Assembly (NCBI GenBank): GCA_000416085.1
Contig: KE356579.1
Span: 2,319,236-2,334,892 of the forward strand
Length of the DNA: 15,657 nucleotides
Origin: a halophilic archaeon J07HX64
Lineage (GTDB): Archaea; Halobacteriota; Halobacteria; Halobacteriales; Haloarculaceae
Direction of reading: 5' to 3'
The notes under the pieces are model-generated. The model was not told the DNA's origin. It searched no databases and saw only the letters and a list, made by a program, of their open reading frames with translations. The translations under genes were made by a program, and so were the position numbers. This document shows, in pieces, positions 7,740 to 14,295 of this stretch (within the stretch, counting starts at the first letter, position 1; each line of letters starts with the position of its first letter).

Positions 7740-9035
7740 ATGCAGGTCGATATCGGGAACGCGCTGGCGGCGGTGGCCGACCCGGGCGTGACGGAGTCCG
7801 GGCTGGAGGCCCTCGACGGGCAGGTCGGTACAGCACACGAGCGGATCTCGGCGGGCCGAGAGAGCGGGGAGTTCGGCTACGCGGCGCTGAATCTGCCCGA
7901 GACGACCGACCCGTCGGCGATTCGGTCGGCGGTTGAACCGGTCGCGGACGCGGGGGCGGTGCTGACCGTCGGTATCGGTGGCAGCGCGCTCGGTGCAGCG
8001 ACAGTCTCGACGGCGCTCGGCCCGGCGGCGGTCGAACACCGGGTGCTCGACAACGTCGACCCCGCACACGTGTCGGCGGTGCTCGACGGGTTGGAGCTGG
8101 CCGACACCGCGGTGCACGTCGTCTCCCGGTCGGGGACAACCGCCGAGACACTGGCGAACTTCCTGGTGGTCCGGGACGAGTTCGAGGAGCAGGGTATCGA
8201 CTGGACCGAACAGACTGTCGTCACAACCGGTTCTGACGGGCCGTTACGCGACCTCGCCGACGAGCGGGGGCTACCGACTCTGCGGGTGCCGGCGGGTGCG
8301 CCGGGGCGGTTCTCGGCACTCTCTCCGGTCGGGCTGGTGCCGGCAGCGATCCAGGGCCACGACATCGAGGCGGTGCTCTCGGGGGCAGTCGCGGCCGCCG
8401 GACAGCTCTCGGGGTCGCTGTTCGACTGTCCGGCCTACGCGTACGGCGCCGTGTCCTACGCGCTGGACCGGCGCGGTGCCGGTATCAATGTGATGATGCC
8501 CTACGTGGAACGGTTAGAGCCGTTTGCCGAGTGGTTCGCACAGCTGTGGGCCGAGAGTCTCGGAAAAAACGGCGGCGGACAGACACCGGTGCGTGCGCTC
8601 GGTGCCACAGACCAGCACTCACAGCTCCAGCTCTACCGCGCCGGCCCGCGAGACAAGCTGGTGACTCTCCTGCGGCCCCGGGAGCGGCCCGACCAGCCGG
8701 TTCCCGACCCCGGCGTCGAGCCGCTCGCGTACCTGGGCGGAACGGGCTTGGGGGAGCTACTCGACGCGGAGTTCGAGGCGACCGAGGCGAGTCTCGCCGC
8801 CGCCGGTCGACCGAACGTCCGGGTCGAACTCGACCGGCTGGACGCCCGCGGACTCGGTGACCTGTTGTTCGGGATGGAGGCCGCCTGTATCCTCGCCGGT
8901 GAACTCTCCGACGTGGAGACGTTCACACAGCCAGCGGTCGAGTGGGGCAAACGCGCCGCGCGGGGCCTGCTCGGCGATGGGACGGCACCCGAGGCCGACG
9001 CGGTTGCCGACAAACACCGGTTCCTGGTCGAGTGA
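7740..9035 (+). CDS. pgi: Glucose-6-phosphate isomerase
   Basis: A 431-residue enzyme of the PGI superfamily that interconverts glucose 6-phosphate and fructose 6-phosphate, used in haloarchaea mainly in gluconeogenesis and polysaccharide turnover. Two SIS-type sugar-phosphate domains are visible. Phosphate-binding segments are VGIGGSALGA (about 77-86) and SRSGTTAET (129-137). Catalytic-region motifs are Glu272 in WAESLGKNG, His293 in GATDQHSQLQLY, and Lys404 in VEWGKRAARG near the C-terminus. Length fits the shorter archaeal/Gram-positive type rather than the ~550-residue enterobacterial type. The start is the ATG preceded by AGGAGG; extending to 7677 would add 21 residues of shadow sequence. 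It ends 20 bp from the convergent membrane-protein gene. Confidence 0.95.
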   Translation: MQVDIGNALAAVADPGVTESGLEALDGQVGTAHERISAGRESGEFGYAALNLPETTDPSAIRSAVEPVADAGAVLTVGIGGSALGAATVSTALGPAAVEHRVLDNVDPAHVSAVLDGLELADTAVHVVSRSGTTAETLANFLVVRDEFEEQGIDWTEQTVVTTGSDGPLRDLADERGLPTLRVPAGAPGRFSALSPVGLVPAAIQGHDIEAVLSGAVAAAGQLSGSLFDCPAYAYGAVSYALDRRGAGINVMMPYVERLEPFAEWFAQLWAESLGKNGGGQTPVRALGATDQHSQLQLYRAGPRDKLVTLLRPRERPDQPVPDPGVEPLAYLGGTGLGELLDAEFEATEASLAAAGRPNVRVELDRLDARGLGDLLFGMEAACILAGELSDVETFTQPAVEWGKRAARGLLGDGTAPEADAVADKHRFLVE

Positions 9036-9055
9036 ACTGCCCGGTGGCCGACGGT

Positions 9056-9649
9056 TCAGCTGTCGGCCGCCCGCCTGAGAGTTCGGTTCACCCACAGCCA
9101 GCTGAGACCGAGAACGAGCGCACTGCCGGCGGAGATCCCGGAGACCAGCCAGGCACCGAACGTTATCGGGAGTGGGTCGAACGCGCCGTAGATACCGAAG
9201 CCGGCGTCGGACACCGTCTCGGGCGAGAGAAGTGAGAACGCGCCCGGTACTAGCAACAGCAGACAGAGAACCGTGAGAATCACCCCGACTGTGAGCGTCC
9301 ACATCCAGAGGTCCTCGACGCGGATGAACCACTCCATGCGGTCCTCGTCCTCGACCTGCTGGCCAACGTAGTACTTCTGGTAGACGAGACCACCCCCGCC
9401 GACGAACATCAACACGACACCGAGCAGGACCGGAATGCCGCCAACGACGTTCAGTGACGCGTCTGGGCCACCCTCAAGTGCGCGCACCTTGGAGGATTGC
9501 ACAGCGAGGAGTGGACCGAACAACGCGGCCATAGCCGACCCCACAACCGCGGTGAGCACCTTTCCGTCGAGCGAGACCGGGAACAGGTCACCTGCCTCGC
9601 CCCGCAGCTGCTCGTACTCCGCCATCGGGTCCGTTTCGGAGTTGGTCAT
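9056..9649 (-). CDS. Four-helix integral membrane protein, unknown function
   Basis: A 197-residue membrane protein. A hydrophilic N-terminus (residues 1-30, with AEYEQLRGEAGDLFPVS) precedes four predicted helices at about 31-50, 68-90, 115-139 and 162-187. A charged loop between helices 2 and 3 (about 91-114) contains QKYYVGQQVEDEDRMEWF, and a short RTLRRAADS tail ends the protein. I do not recognise a named family, and there are no catalytic or transport signatures. It looks like one of the small haloarchaeal membrane proteins conserved without a known role. It converges with pgi and is divergent from the Gly/Met-rich protein gene, with 108 bp between. No clear TATA box is seen before 9649; an ATG at 9625 (residue 9) is an alternative start. 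Confidence 0.82.
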   Translation of the reverse strand: MTNSETDPMAEYEQLRGEAGDLFPVSLDGKVLTAVVGSAMAALFGPLLAVQSSKVRALEGGPDASLNVVGGIPVLLGVVLMFVGGGGLVYQKYYVGQQVEDEDRMEWFIRVEDLWMWTLTVGVILTVLCLLLLVPGAFSLLSPETVSDAGFGIYGAFDPLPITFGAWLVSGISAGSALVLGLSWLWVNRTLRRAADS

Positions 9650-9728
9650 CTAGTGAACAGTTTGACTCTCGCGGCTTGGAACTGTCGGTCTGGCGGCGAC
9701 TGTCGACGAACCGGTTCGGAGCGCTACG

Positions 9729-9733
9729 TTTTT
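9729..9733 (+). promoter_or_regulatory. T5 promoter box of the Gly/Met-rich protein gene
   Basis: TTTTT in the context ACGTTTTTGCC is centred 27 bp before the ATG at 9758. This is the leaderless-promoter spacing. Confidence 0.55.
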
Positions 9734-9757
9734 GCCCCTCGCACATGAAAAAGAGAT

Positions 9758-10156
9758 ATGACCGACGAGTCAGAGGATGAGTCGACCGAGGCAGAGACAC
9801 AGGCCGAGTCCGAACAGGGAGACGACGAGTCGGAGAGCTCGTTCCGCGAACGGGTCGAAGAGATCCGACAGCAGCGCGCCGAGGAGCGTGAGGAGGGCGA
9901 GGGCGGTCGCGAACCCCCCGAAGGGATGATGGGTGGTGGCGGTGGTCCCGGAATGGGCGGTGGTGGCATGGGCGGCGGCAACCCGTTTGCCGAGATGATG
10001 GGCGGCATGATGGGTGGTGGCGGGATGGGTGGTGGTCCCGGCGCCGCCGGCGAGGAGAGCAACGAAGAGGTCGTTCGGGAGATGCGCAAACTCCGTGATG
10101 AGGTTCACGACCTGCGTCGCTCGGTCGACCGTATCGCCGACGCGCTCGAGGACTGA
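9758..10156 (+). CDS. Gly/Met-rich protein with C-terminal coiled coil
   Basis: A 132-residue protein with three distinct zones. Residues 1-55 are extremely acidic (Asp, Glu, Ser) and include a charged helix SFRERVEEIRQQRAEEREE. Residues 56-97 are almost only Gly and Met (for example MMGGGGGPGMGGGGMGGG), with one NPFAEMM interruption. Residues 101-131 form a clean heptad helix with hydrophobic positions V105, M109, L112, V116, L119, V123, I126 and L130, in exact 4-3 spacing, so it should oligomerise as a parallel coiled coil. The Gly-Met tract recalls the flexible GGM tails of group I and II chaperonins and the Met-rich binding surfaces of protein-targeting factors. It lies upstream of the ribosome-associated NAC gene but has its own promoter box. 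I recognise no named family, and a chaperone-like role is inference only. Confidence 0.75.
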   Translation: MTDESEDESTEAETQAESEQGDDESESSFRERVEEIRQQRAEEREEGEGGREPPEGMMGGGGGPGMGGGGMGGGNPFAEMMGGMMGGGGMGGGPGAAGEESNEEVVREMRKLRDEVHDLRRSVDRIADALED

Positions 10157-10194
10157 CTCTGTTCTGGGGGAACTCACCTCGGGATCAACTGGTT

Positions 10195-10248
10195 CGAGAC
10201 GCGGAGTGTCTCGTTACCACAGAGAGCGAAGCTCTCCGAGCGATGCTC
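10195..10248 (+). other. Three consecutive perfect hairpins between the Gly/Met-rich gene and nac
   Basis: Three perfect stem-loops stand in a row: CGAGAC-N7-GTCTCG (10195-10213), GAGAGC-GAA-GCTCTC (10222-10236) and GAGC-GAT-GCTC (10238-10248). They are not followed by a T-run, so they are not a standard archaeal terminator, though they could stabilise the 3' end of the upstream mRNA or be part of a small RNA. The rest of the 180-bp gap contains only the nac promoter box. Confidence 0.4.
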
Positions 10249-10307
10249 AGGTAATCATCCTGTACCGCCTGTACACGACTCCGGGAGCCGACACAGCAAC
10301 GCAGGGC

Positions 10308-10311
10308 TTTT
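10308..10311 (+). promoter_or_regulatory. Promoter box of nac
   Basis: TTTT in GGGCTTTTGATG is centred about 27 bp before the nac ATG at 10337. The position supports that ATG over the in-frame codon at 10310, which overlaps the box itself. Confidence 0.5.
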
Positions 10312-10336
10312 GATGCCGACAGCAGAACGTAGATGT

Positions 10337-10720
10337 ATGTTTGGAGGAGGCGGCGGCGGACTCGACCCGAGCAAGATGCAACAGATGATGAAACAGATGG
10401 GCATCGACATAGAGGATATCGATGCCGAGGAGGTCGTTATCCGGACAGCCGAGGAGGAACTCGTGTTCACCGACGCGGAGGTCCAGCGGATGGACGCCCA
10501 GGGCCAGCAGACCTACAACATCGTTGGCCAGCCCGACACCCGCGAACTGAGCGGAGGTACAGGCGAGAGCGGGGGGAGCGACGACGAGGGCGACGATGGA
10601 CTCCCGCAGGAGGATATCGAGATGGTGTCGAACGCGGCGGGTGTGAGTGCGTCGCGAGCACGCGAGGCACTCGAGGCAACCGACGGGCGGCCGGCCGACG
10701 CAATCGACAGGCTTCGATAG
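10337..10720 (+). CDS. nac: Nascent polypeptide-associated complex protein NAC (archaeal alpha-type)
   Basis: This 127-residue protein binds the ribosome near the exit tunnel and contacts emerging chains; archaeal NAC acts as a homodimer. The N-terminus is Gly-rich and then Met-rich ([23 protein letters not shown]). The NAC beta-barrel region spans about 22-66 ([20 protein letters not shown] and TYNIVGQP). An acidic Gly/Ser linker (71-88) leads to a C-terminal UBA domain (about 90-126, with [20 protein letters not shown]). The order and total length match archaeal NAC. The ATG at 10337 gives the canonical MFGGG start, and a T-rich box lies 27 bp upstream. Only one base separates its stop from the GTG of trmI, so both are almost certainly co-transcribed, linking chain folding with tRNA modification. 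Confidence 0.95.
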   Translation: MFGGGGGGLDPSKMQQMMKQMGIDIEDIDAEEVVIRTAEEELVFTDAEVQRMDAQGQQTYNIVGQPDTRELSGGTGESGGSDDEGDDGLPQEDIEMVSNAAGVSASRAREALEATDGRPADAIDRLR

Positions 10721-10721
10721 C

Positions 10722-11447
10722 GTGACCCTCCTGTTCACCCACGAGGACCGGGAGTATCTGCTCTCCCCCGGTGAGCGGTTCGGAACGGACCTCGGGGTGC
10801 TCGAGGTGCCCGAGGATGTGACACACGGTGATACCGTCGAGACACATCTGGGTACCGAGTTCAGTGTCCGGCGACTCCGCGGGCCGGACCTGTTTCACCA
10901 CCTCGAACGGACAGGTGCGCCGATGTTGCCGCGTGACATCGGATTAGTGGTCGGTCACGCCGGTATCCAGCGCGGGGACCACGTGCTCGATGCCGGAACA
11001 GGAACCGGTGTGCTCGCGGTCACGCTCGGCCGACTCGGCGCGACAGTCGAGAGCTACGAGCGTGACCCCGAGTTTGCGTCGGTCGCCCGCGACAACGTCG
11101 AACTCGCGGGGGTGACCGACAGCGTGACAGTCCACACCGGCGACGTGACCGACCACCTCGACGGACACTCGGGTCTGGACGCGGTAACACTCGACACCGA
11201 GGACGCGCCCGCGGTAGTGGTGGAGACACCTGACCTGCTCGCACCCGGCGGGTCTGTCGCGGCGTACTCCCCGTTTGTCGAGGATGCACGGGAGGTGGCC
11301 GAGGAGGCACGCGGGACCGGCCTCGACAGCGTCCGGACCCTCGAAACGATCCAGCGCGAGATGGAGTTCGGCGAGCGCGGGTCGCGCCCCTCCACCGCGG
11401 GGGTCGGTCACACCGGGTTCCTGACTATCGGCCGGCACACCGCCTGA
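10722..11447 (+). CDS. trmI: tRNA (adenine-N1)-methyltransferase TrmI
   Basis: A 241-residue SAM-dependent methyltransferase that makes m1A at position 58 (in archaea also 57) of the tRNA T-loop. An N-terminal small beta domain (about 1-65) is followed by PMLPRDIGLVVGHAGIQRGD, the characteristic lead-in to the Rossmann domain. SAM motif I is VLDAGTGTGVLA (88-99), acidic motif II is YERDPEF (112-118), and motif IV is VTLDTEDAP, with Asp158 at the place of the catalytic Asp of bacterial TrmI. The C-terminus (GFLTIGRHT) is typical. The start is GTG at 10722, one base after the nac stop; the upstream in-frame ATG at 10647 would overlap the UBA domain in another frame and is rejected. Confidence 0.93.
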   Translation: MTLLFTHEDREYLLSPGERFGTDLGVLEVPEDVTHGDTVETHLGTEFSVRRLRGPDLFHHLERTGAPMLPRDIGLVVGHAGIQRGDHVLDAGTGTGVLAVTLGRLGATVESYERDPEFASVARDNVELAGVTDSVTVHTGDVTDHLDGHSGLDAVTLDTEDAPAVVVETPDLLAPGGSVAAYSPFVEDAREVAEEARGTGLDSVRTLETIQREMEFGERGSRPSTAGVGHTGFLTIGRHTA

Positions 11448-11460
11448 CACGCCGGCGCGA

Positions 11461-11580
11461 CTGTGGTTCCCCGTCTTCAGGCGCGGGAGGGGGTCGATGG
11501 TGCGTTCTGCACGCCAGCGCTGGGGCTCCCGGTGTCCAACGGGCGGGAGATGATCGATAACGCGTCCTGCACAGAAGGGC
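11461..11580 (+). repeat. Imperfect 60-bp tandem repeat with hairpins
   Basis: Two 60-bp units align without gaps (11461-11520 and 11521-11580). The match is concentrated in the last 40 positions, about 28 of 40 identical by eye, including GCGGGAG, TCGAT, GCGT and CTGCAC. Each unit starts with a potential hairpin (CCCCG-loop-CGCGGG in the first; CTCCCG-GTGTCCAA-CGGGCGGGAG in the second). The 193-bp stretch lies between trmI and the RecA-like gene and contains no supported gene. The first hairpin resembles the GC-rich hairpin I associate with the right ends of haloarchaeal IS1341-type tnpB elements. That comparison is from memory. Confidence 0.4.
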
Positions 11581-11610
11581 ATACGAGAGTGAAGCAACGG
11601 CAAGGCGAAG

Positions 11611-11617
11611 GCTTATT
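11611..11617 (+). promoter_or_regulatory. TATA box of the RecA-like gene
   Basis: GCTTATT is centred 27 bp before the ATG at 11641 and is among the best TATA-like boxes in this window. It indicates a leaderless transcript. Confidence 0.6.
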
Positions 11618-11640
11618 CACATAGCGGAGAACTCTGAACT

Positions 11641-12270
11641 ATGGTTTCGCGGTTGGAGACAGGAATTGAGGTGCTCGACCGGAAACTTGAGGGTGGAATT
11701 CCGGCCGGGAGTCTCGTTGTTCTGTCGGCACAACCGGCCAGTCAGGCCGAGCTTTTTCTATACGAACTCACGGCGACCAGAGGGACGCTGTGGCTCTCGC
11801 TCAACCGGACAAAGAACGCAGTCACCGATAGCATCGCGGCGACACCGACCGAGACGGGCGACCCGACAGTCCGGCATATCTCCGGTGAGGCACCGCTGGA
11901 TAGCGCCGGCAAACTCGTCAGCGCGCTTCCGGAGACGTCGAATCTCATTGTCGACCCGGTCGACGTGCTCGAGTCACAGGAGCCACCCTCCCGGTTCCGG
12001 AATTTCATGAACAACCTCCAAGAGCACATCGACGACACGAACAGTCTCGCGATCTTGCACAGTCTGGACGGCCGGAGTGTGCCGCCGCTGCGGGACACCA
12101 CCGAGCACTTTGCGGACGTTGTCTTCCACCTGGAGACGGACCTCTCGAACGACGAGGTGGAGAACCGGCTCTCGGTGCCGAAGTTCCGTGGCGGCAGGGC
12201 ACCGCTCGAGACTATCAAACTCGACCTCGTCGAGGAGGTCGAGGTCGACACCACCCGCGATATCGCCTGA
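11641..12270 (+). CDS. RecA/KaiC (RAD55)-like protein lacking a functional Walker A motif
   Basis: A 209-residue single-domain protein with the fold order of the haloarchaeal RAD55/KaiC-like family. The entry segment is TGIEVLDRKLEGGIPAGSLV (residues 7-26), where family members have the GI..LD..L.GGIP.G signature. A beta-strand then leads to the P-loop position, which reads SAQPASQAELF (29-39) instead of GxxGxGKT, so the Gly-Lys-Thr is lost. A Walker B-like strand ends in Asp105 (NLIVDPVDVL), and the C-terminal part has the KaiC-type SVPKFRGGRAP (178-188). ATP hydrolysis is therefore unlikely; it could be a regulatory or scaffold member of the superfamily. It has its own promoter and is followed by the FAH-family gene, which also seems to have its own. 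Confidence 0.82.
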   Translation: MVSRLETGIEVLDRKLEGGIPAGSLVVLSAQPASQAELFLYELTATRGTLWLSLNRTKNAVTDSIAATPTETGDPTVRHISGEAPLDSAGKLVSALPETSNLIVDPVDVLESQEPPSRFRNFMNNLQEHIDDTNSLAILHSLDGRSVPPLRDTTEHFADVVFHLETDLSNDEVENRLSVPKFRGGRAPLETIKLDLVEEVEVDTTRDIA

Positions 12271-12282
12271 GTGGGTCAAGGG

Positions 12283-12287
12283 CTTTG
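12283..12287 (+). promoter_or_regulatory. Weak promoter box of the FAH-family gene
   Basis: CTTTG in AGGGCTTTGTGG lies about 26 bp before the ATG at 12311. It is weaker than the other boxes, so read-through from the RecA-like gene, 40 bp upstream, is also possible. Confidence 0.35.
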
Positions 12288-12310
12288 TGGGTCGGGGTGC
12301 AACCGGCCGT

Positions 12311-13084
12311 ATGAAGCGTGTCAGGTTCCGTGACCCGGCCGGTGCGGTCAGAACCGGCGAGTGGGTCGCCGGGGACGGGAGTCAGGCAGGAACAGACACT
12401 GCGGGTACGGCGGGGTTCGTCCGTTTCGGCGACCAGAGATACGACCCGGGAGCGGTGACCGTGTTGCCGCCGTGTGAGCCCTCGAAACTCGTCTGTATCG
12501 GGCGTAACTACGCCGACCACGCCGACGAGATGGGGGGTGAGGTGCCCGACCGGCCGTTGCTCTTTCTCAAACCCCCGAACACAGTCGCGAGCCACGGGAG
12601 CGATATCTCACTCCCCGCCGGAAAGCAGGTCGATTACGAGGCCGAACTCGGTGTGGTGATCGGCCAGCAGTGCCGGAACGTCGACCGGTCGGAGGCGATG
12701 GGGGTCGTGGCGGGGTACACCTGTGTGGTCGATCTCTCGAACCGTGACGACCAGCGCACCGAACAGAACTGGGTGCGAGGCAAGGCGTTCGACGGTGCCG
12801 CCCCGCTCGGTCCGGTTCTCGCCACACCCGAACACGTTCCCGCCGACGCGAGCATCGAACTGCGCGTGAACGGTGATCGACGCCAGTCGGCCTCGCGGGC
12901 ACAGTTGATCTTCTCTGTGCCCGAACTCATAGCCGAGATTACTAGCTATCTCACACTCCAACCCGGGGACGTCATCGCGACGGGAACGCCGGAGGGTGTC
13001 GGTCCACTCGAGGACGGTGACGATGTTGAGGTTCGCATCCAGGGTGTCGGCAGACTCGTCCACACCGTCACCAGACCGGGGTAG
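12311..13084 (+). CDS. Fumarylacetoacetate hydrolase (FAH) family protein
   Basis: A 257-residue enzyme of the FAH superfamily, which cleaves or decarboxylates beta-diketo or alpha-keto acids using a divalent metal. A variable N-terminal domain (1-58) precedes the catalytic fold. Signature motifs are VCIGRNYADHADEMG (61-75), FLKPPN (85-90), metal ligands Glu110 and Glu112 in DYEAELGVVIG, Asp141 in VVDLSNRD, Lys158 in RGKAFDGAAPLGP and ATGTPEGVGPL near 223-233. The length fits the short bacterial/archaeal members (acylpyruvase, 2-hydroxyhepta-2,4-diene-1,7-dioate isomerase, oxaloacetate decarboxylase types) rather than tyrosine-degrading FAH. Substrate cannot be assigned, and no aromatic degradation genes are adjacent. 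The start ATG follows a weak box; earlier in-frame codons overlap the preceding gene in another frame. Confidence 0.9.
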   Translation: MKRVRFRDPAGAVRTGEWVAGDGSQAGTDTAGTAGFVRFGDQRYDPGAVTVLPPCEPSKLVCIGRNYADHADEMGGEVPDRPLLFLKPPNTVASHGSDISLPAGKQVDYEAELGVVIGQQCRNVDRSEAMGVVAGYTCVVDLSNRDDQRTEQNWVRGKAFDGAAPLGPVLATPEHVPADASIELRVNGDRRQSASRAQLIFSVPELIAEITSYLTLQPGDVIATGTPEGVGPLEDGDDVEVRIQGVGRLVHTVTRPG

Positions 13085-13106
13085 CGCCGTCGAGTGTCGG
13101 GTGGCG

Positions 13107-13685
13107 TCACCCGGTGTCGTACTTGTAGGTGGCGTCGTCGGGGTCGATACCGAAGTCCTCGGGGTTCTCGGGGGGTTCCTCGGGTTCGTCGTCGACGCGG
13201 GCGGTTTTGAACGCCTCGCGCAGTCGGGGCGGCATCCGGAACCGGGTGGTCTCGATACGTTGCGGGACCGCACCGGGGTCAACACCCCCCTGTTTCTCGC
13301 GTTGTCTGTCCTGGAGCACCGCGGGCAGTTTGGCAGGCGAGACGCGTCCGAACCCGAACTGTGCGAGGTAGTCCGGGCTACTCGTTAGCGCGTAGCCTAC
13401 GCTGAACCCCTTGTCCCGGGCCGTCGTGACGAGTCGCTCGACGACGTGTGCACCGACCCCCTGGCCGCGCCAACTCTCCAGCACGCCGATACTCGTTAGC
13501 TCGCAGACTGCCTCGTCGTCGGTCTTGTGAACTCGGATGCGGCCGAAACCGGCGCGCTCGCCCGTCTGTTCGTCCATCGCGATGACGTAATCCCGGGAGC
13601 GAAAGGCTGTCTCGTCCAGCCCCATCGCCTCGATGTGGTCAAGTAGCCAGACCTCGTCACGGTTTTTTGCATCCCGGACGTACAT
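13107..13685 (-). CDS. GNAT family N-acetyltransferase
   Basis: A 192-residue protein that transfers an acyl group, normally acetyl, from acyl-CoA to an amine. The N-terminal GNAT fold (about 1-125) has strand beta4 and motif A, ELTSIGVLESWRGQGVGAHV (62-81), whose R-GQGVG loop binds the CoA pyrophosphate. It is followed by ALTSSPDYLAQFGFGRV, the motif B region typical of acetyltransferases. An extended C-terminal part (126-192) is charged and ends in an acidic tail. The ATG at 13685 was preferred over an in-frame TTG two codons upstream, because a T-rich box lies about 26 bp before it. The substrate is unknown. It converges with the FAH-family gene with 22 bp between. Confidence 0.87.
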   Translation of the reverse strand: MYVRDAKNRDEVWLLDHIEAMGLDETAFRSRDYVIAMDEQTGERAGFGRIRVHKTDDEAVCELTSIGVLESWRGQGVGAHVVERLVTTARDKGFSVGYALTSSPDYLAQFGFGRVSPAKLPAVLQDRQREKQGGVDPGAVPQRIETTRFRMPPRLREAFKTARVDDEPEEPPENPEDFGIDPDDATYKYDTG

Positions 13686-13708
13686 ACACAACAGTATTCC
13701 CTGCTGGT

Positions 13709-13714
13709 CAAAAG
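13709..13714 (-). promoter_or_regulatory. TATA-like box of the GNAT gene
   Basis: CTTTTG on the minus strand is centred about 26 bp before the ATG at 13685. The 194-bp divergent gap to the MTH865-family gene holds this box and the opposing one at 13851; nothing else is recognised there. Confidence 0.5.
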
Positions 13715-13850
13715 TGCTTGTGGGTTTCCCGCCTGTCTGGCCCGTTGTTCGATCAGGGTGGCGGCAGACACGCCGCCGTGACCCGGGTGAGCGGCGCGGT
13801 CGGTCGTGATCACCGTCAAATCGCGGCAGAGCTGAACCGATAGCCCAATC

Positions 13851-13855
13851 TTTTT
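13851..13855 (+). promoter_or_regulatory. T5 promoter box of the MTH865-family gene
   Basis: TTTTT in CAATCTTTTTGACC is centred 27 bp before the ATG at 13880. It is again consistent with a leaderless transcript. Confidence 0.55.
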
Positions 13856-13879
13856 GACCGCCGTAACAGAATAGTATAC

Positions 13880-14137
13880 ATGGTCGACAAAGACGACCTA
13901 CGACAGCAGTTCGTAGAGGCGTTCGAAGGCGCAGACTATCCGGTCAACAGCCCGATGGACCTCGTCCCGGCGCTGCCGAACGGCCCGGCAACGACGTTCG
14001 AGTCCGGTGACTTCTCGATGACTGCAATGGAGCTCAACAGCCAGATCTCCAGTGGTGATACAGAGTTCCCCTACGACAGTGTCGACGAACTCGTCGGCGA
14101 GCTCATGGACGGGCTCGACGACGAGGGCCTTATCTAA
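13880..14137 (+). CDS. MTH865 family protein
   Basis: An 85-residue small acidic protein. It begins with a helix (MVDKDDLRQQFVEAFEGADYP), has a central segment PVNSPMDLVPALPNGPATTF (about 21-40), and ends in helix DSVDELVGELMDGLDDEGLI. This pattern, with a 'P-N/D-L-x-x-A-L-P-x-G' segment in the middle, is what I know from the MTH865-like family of archaeal proteins (EF-hand-like small fold, function unknown). It has no catalytic motif, signal peptide or Cys. The gene has its own T-rich promoter box, and a T6 run follows 22 bp after the stop. Confidence 0.82.
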   Translation: MVDKDDLRQQFVEAFEGADYPVNSPMDLVPALPNGPATTFESGDFSMTAMELNSQISSGDTEFPYDSVDELVGELMDGLDDEGLI

Positions 14138-14159
14138 GACTGCCACACCCCGTTCCAGG

Positions 14160-14165
14160 TTTTTT
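14160..14165 (+). terminator. T-run terminator after the MTH865-family gene
   Basis: Six Ts in CCAGGTTTTTTACTG lie 22 bp downstream of the stop codon, with no gene on either strand. Oligo-T runs are sufficient for archaeal intrinsic termination. The remaining ~130 bp up to the tRNA show no recognised feature. Confidence 0.5.
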
Positions 14166-14295
14166 ACTGCTTGCCGGCTAGTGACGGTATCGGTTTCTTC
14201 GGCTGGTTGCCCTGCTGGTCTCTCGGGTACCTGACCGTTTCAACACAGTTCTGGAGAGTAAGACACTTGTACCGGAGCGAGATAACCTCTACTGT

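Noticed and set aside
10647..10721. Start of trmI at ATG 10647
   Set aside because: It overlaps the UBA-encoding end of nac in another frame and gives an Arg-rich extension; the GTG one base after the nac stop fits operon spacing.
10944..11603. A 219-codon minus-strand frame opposite trmI extending into the intergenic repeat
   Set aside because: It is mostly the complement of trmI; the part in the 60-bp repeat shows only weak self-similarity caused by the tandem repeat and resembles no known protein.
12077..12310. N-terminal extension of the FAH-family protein
   Set aside because: The extra 78 codons are a shadow frame overlapping the RecA-like gene; the ATG at 12311 gives a normal family length.
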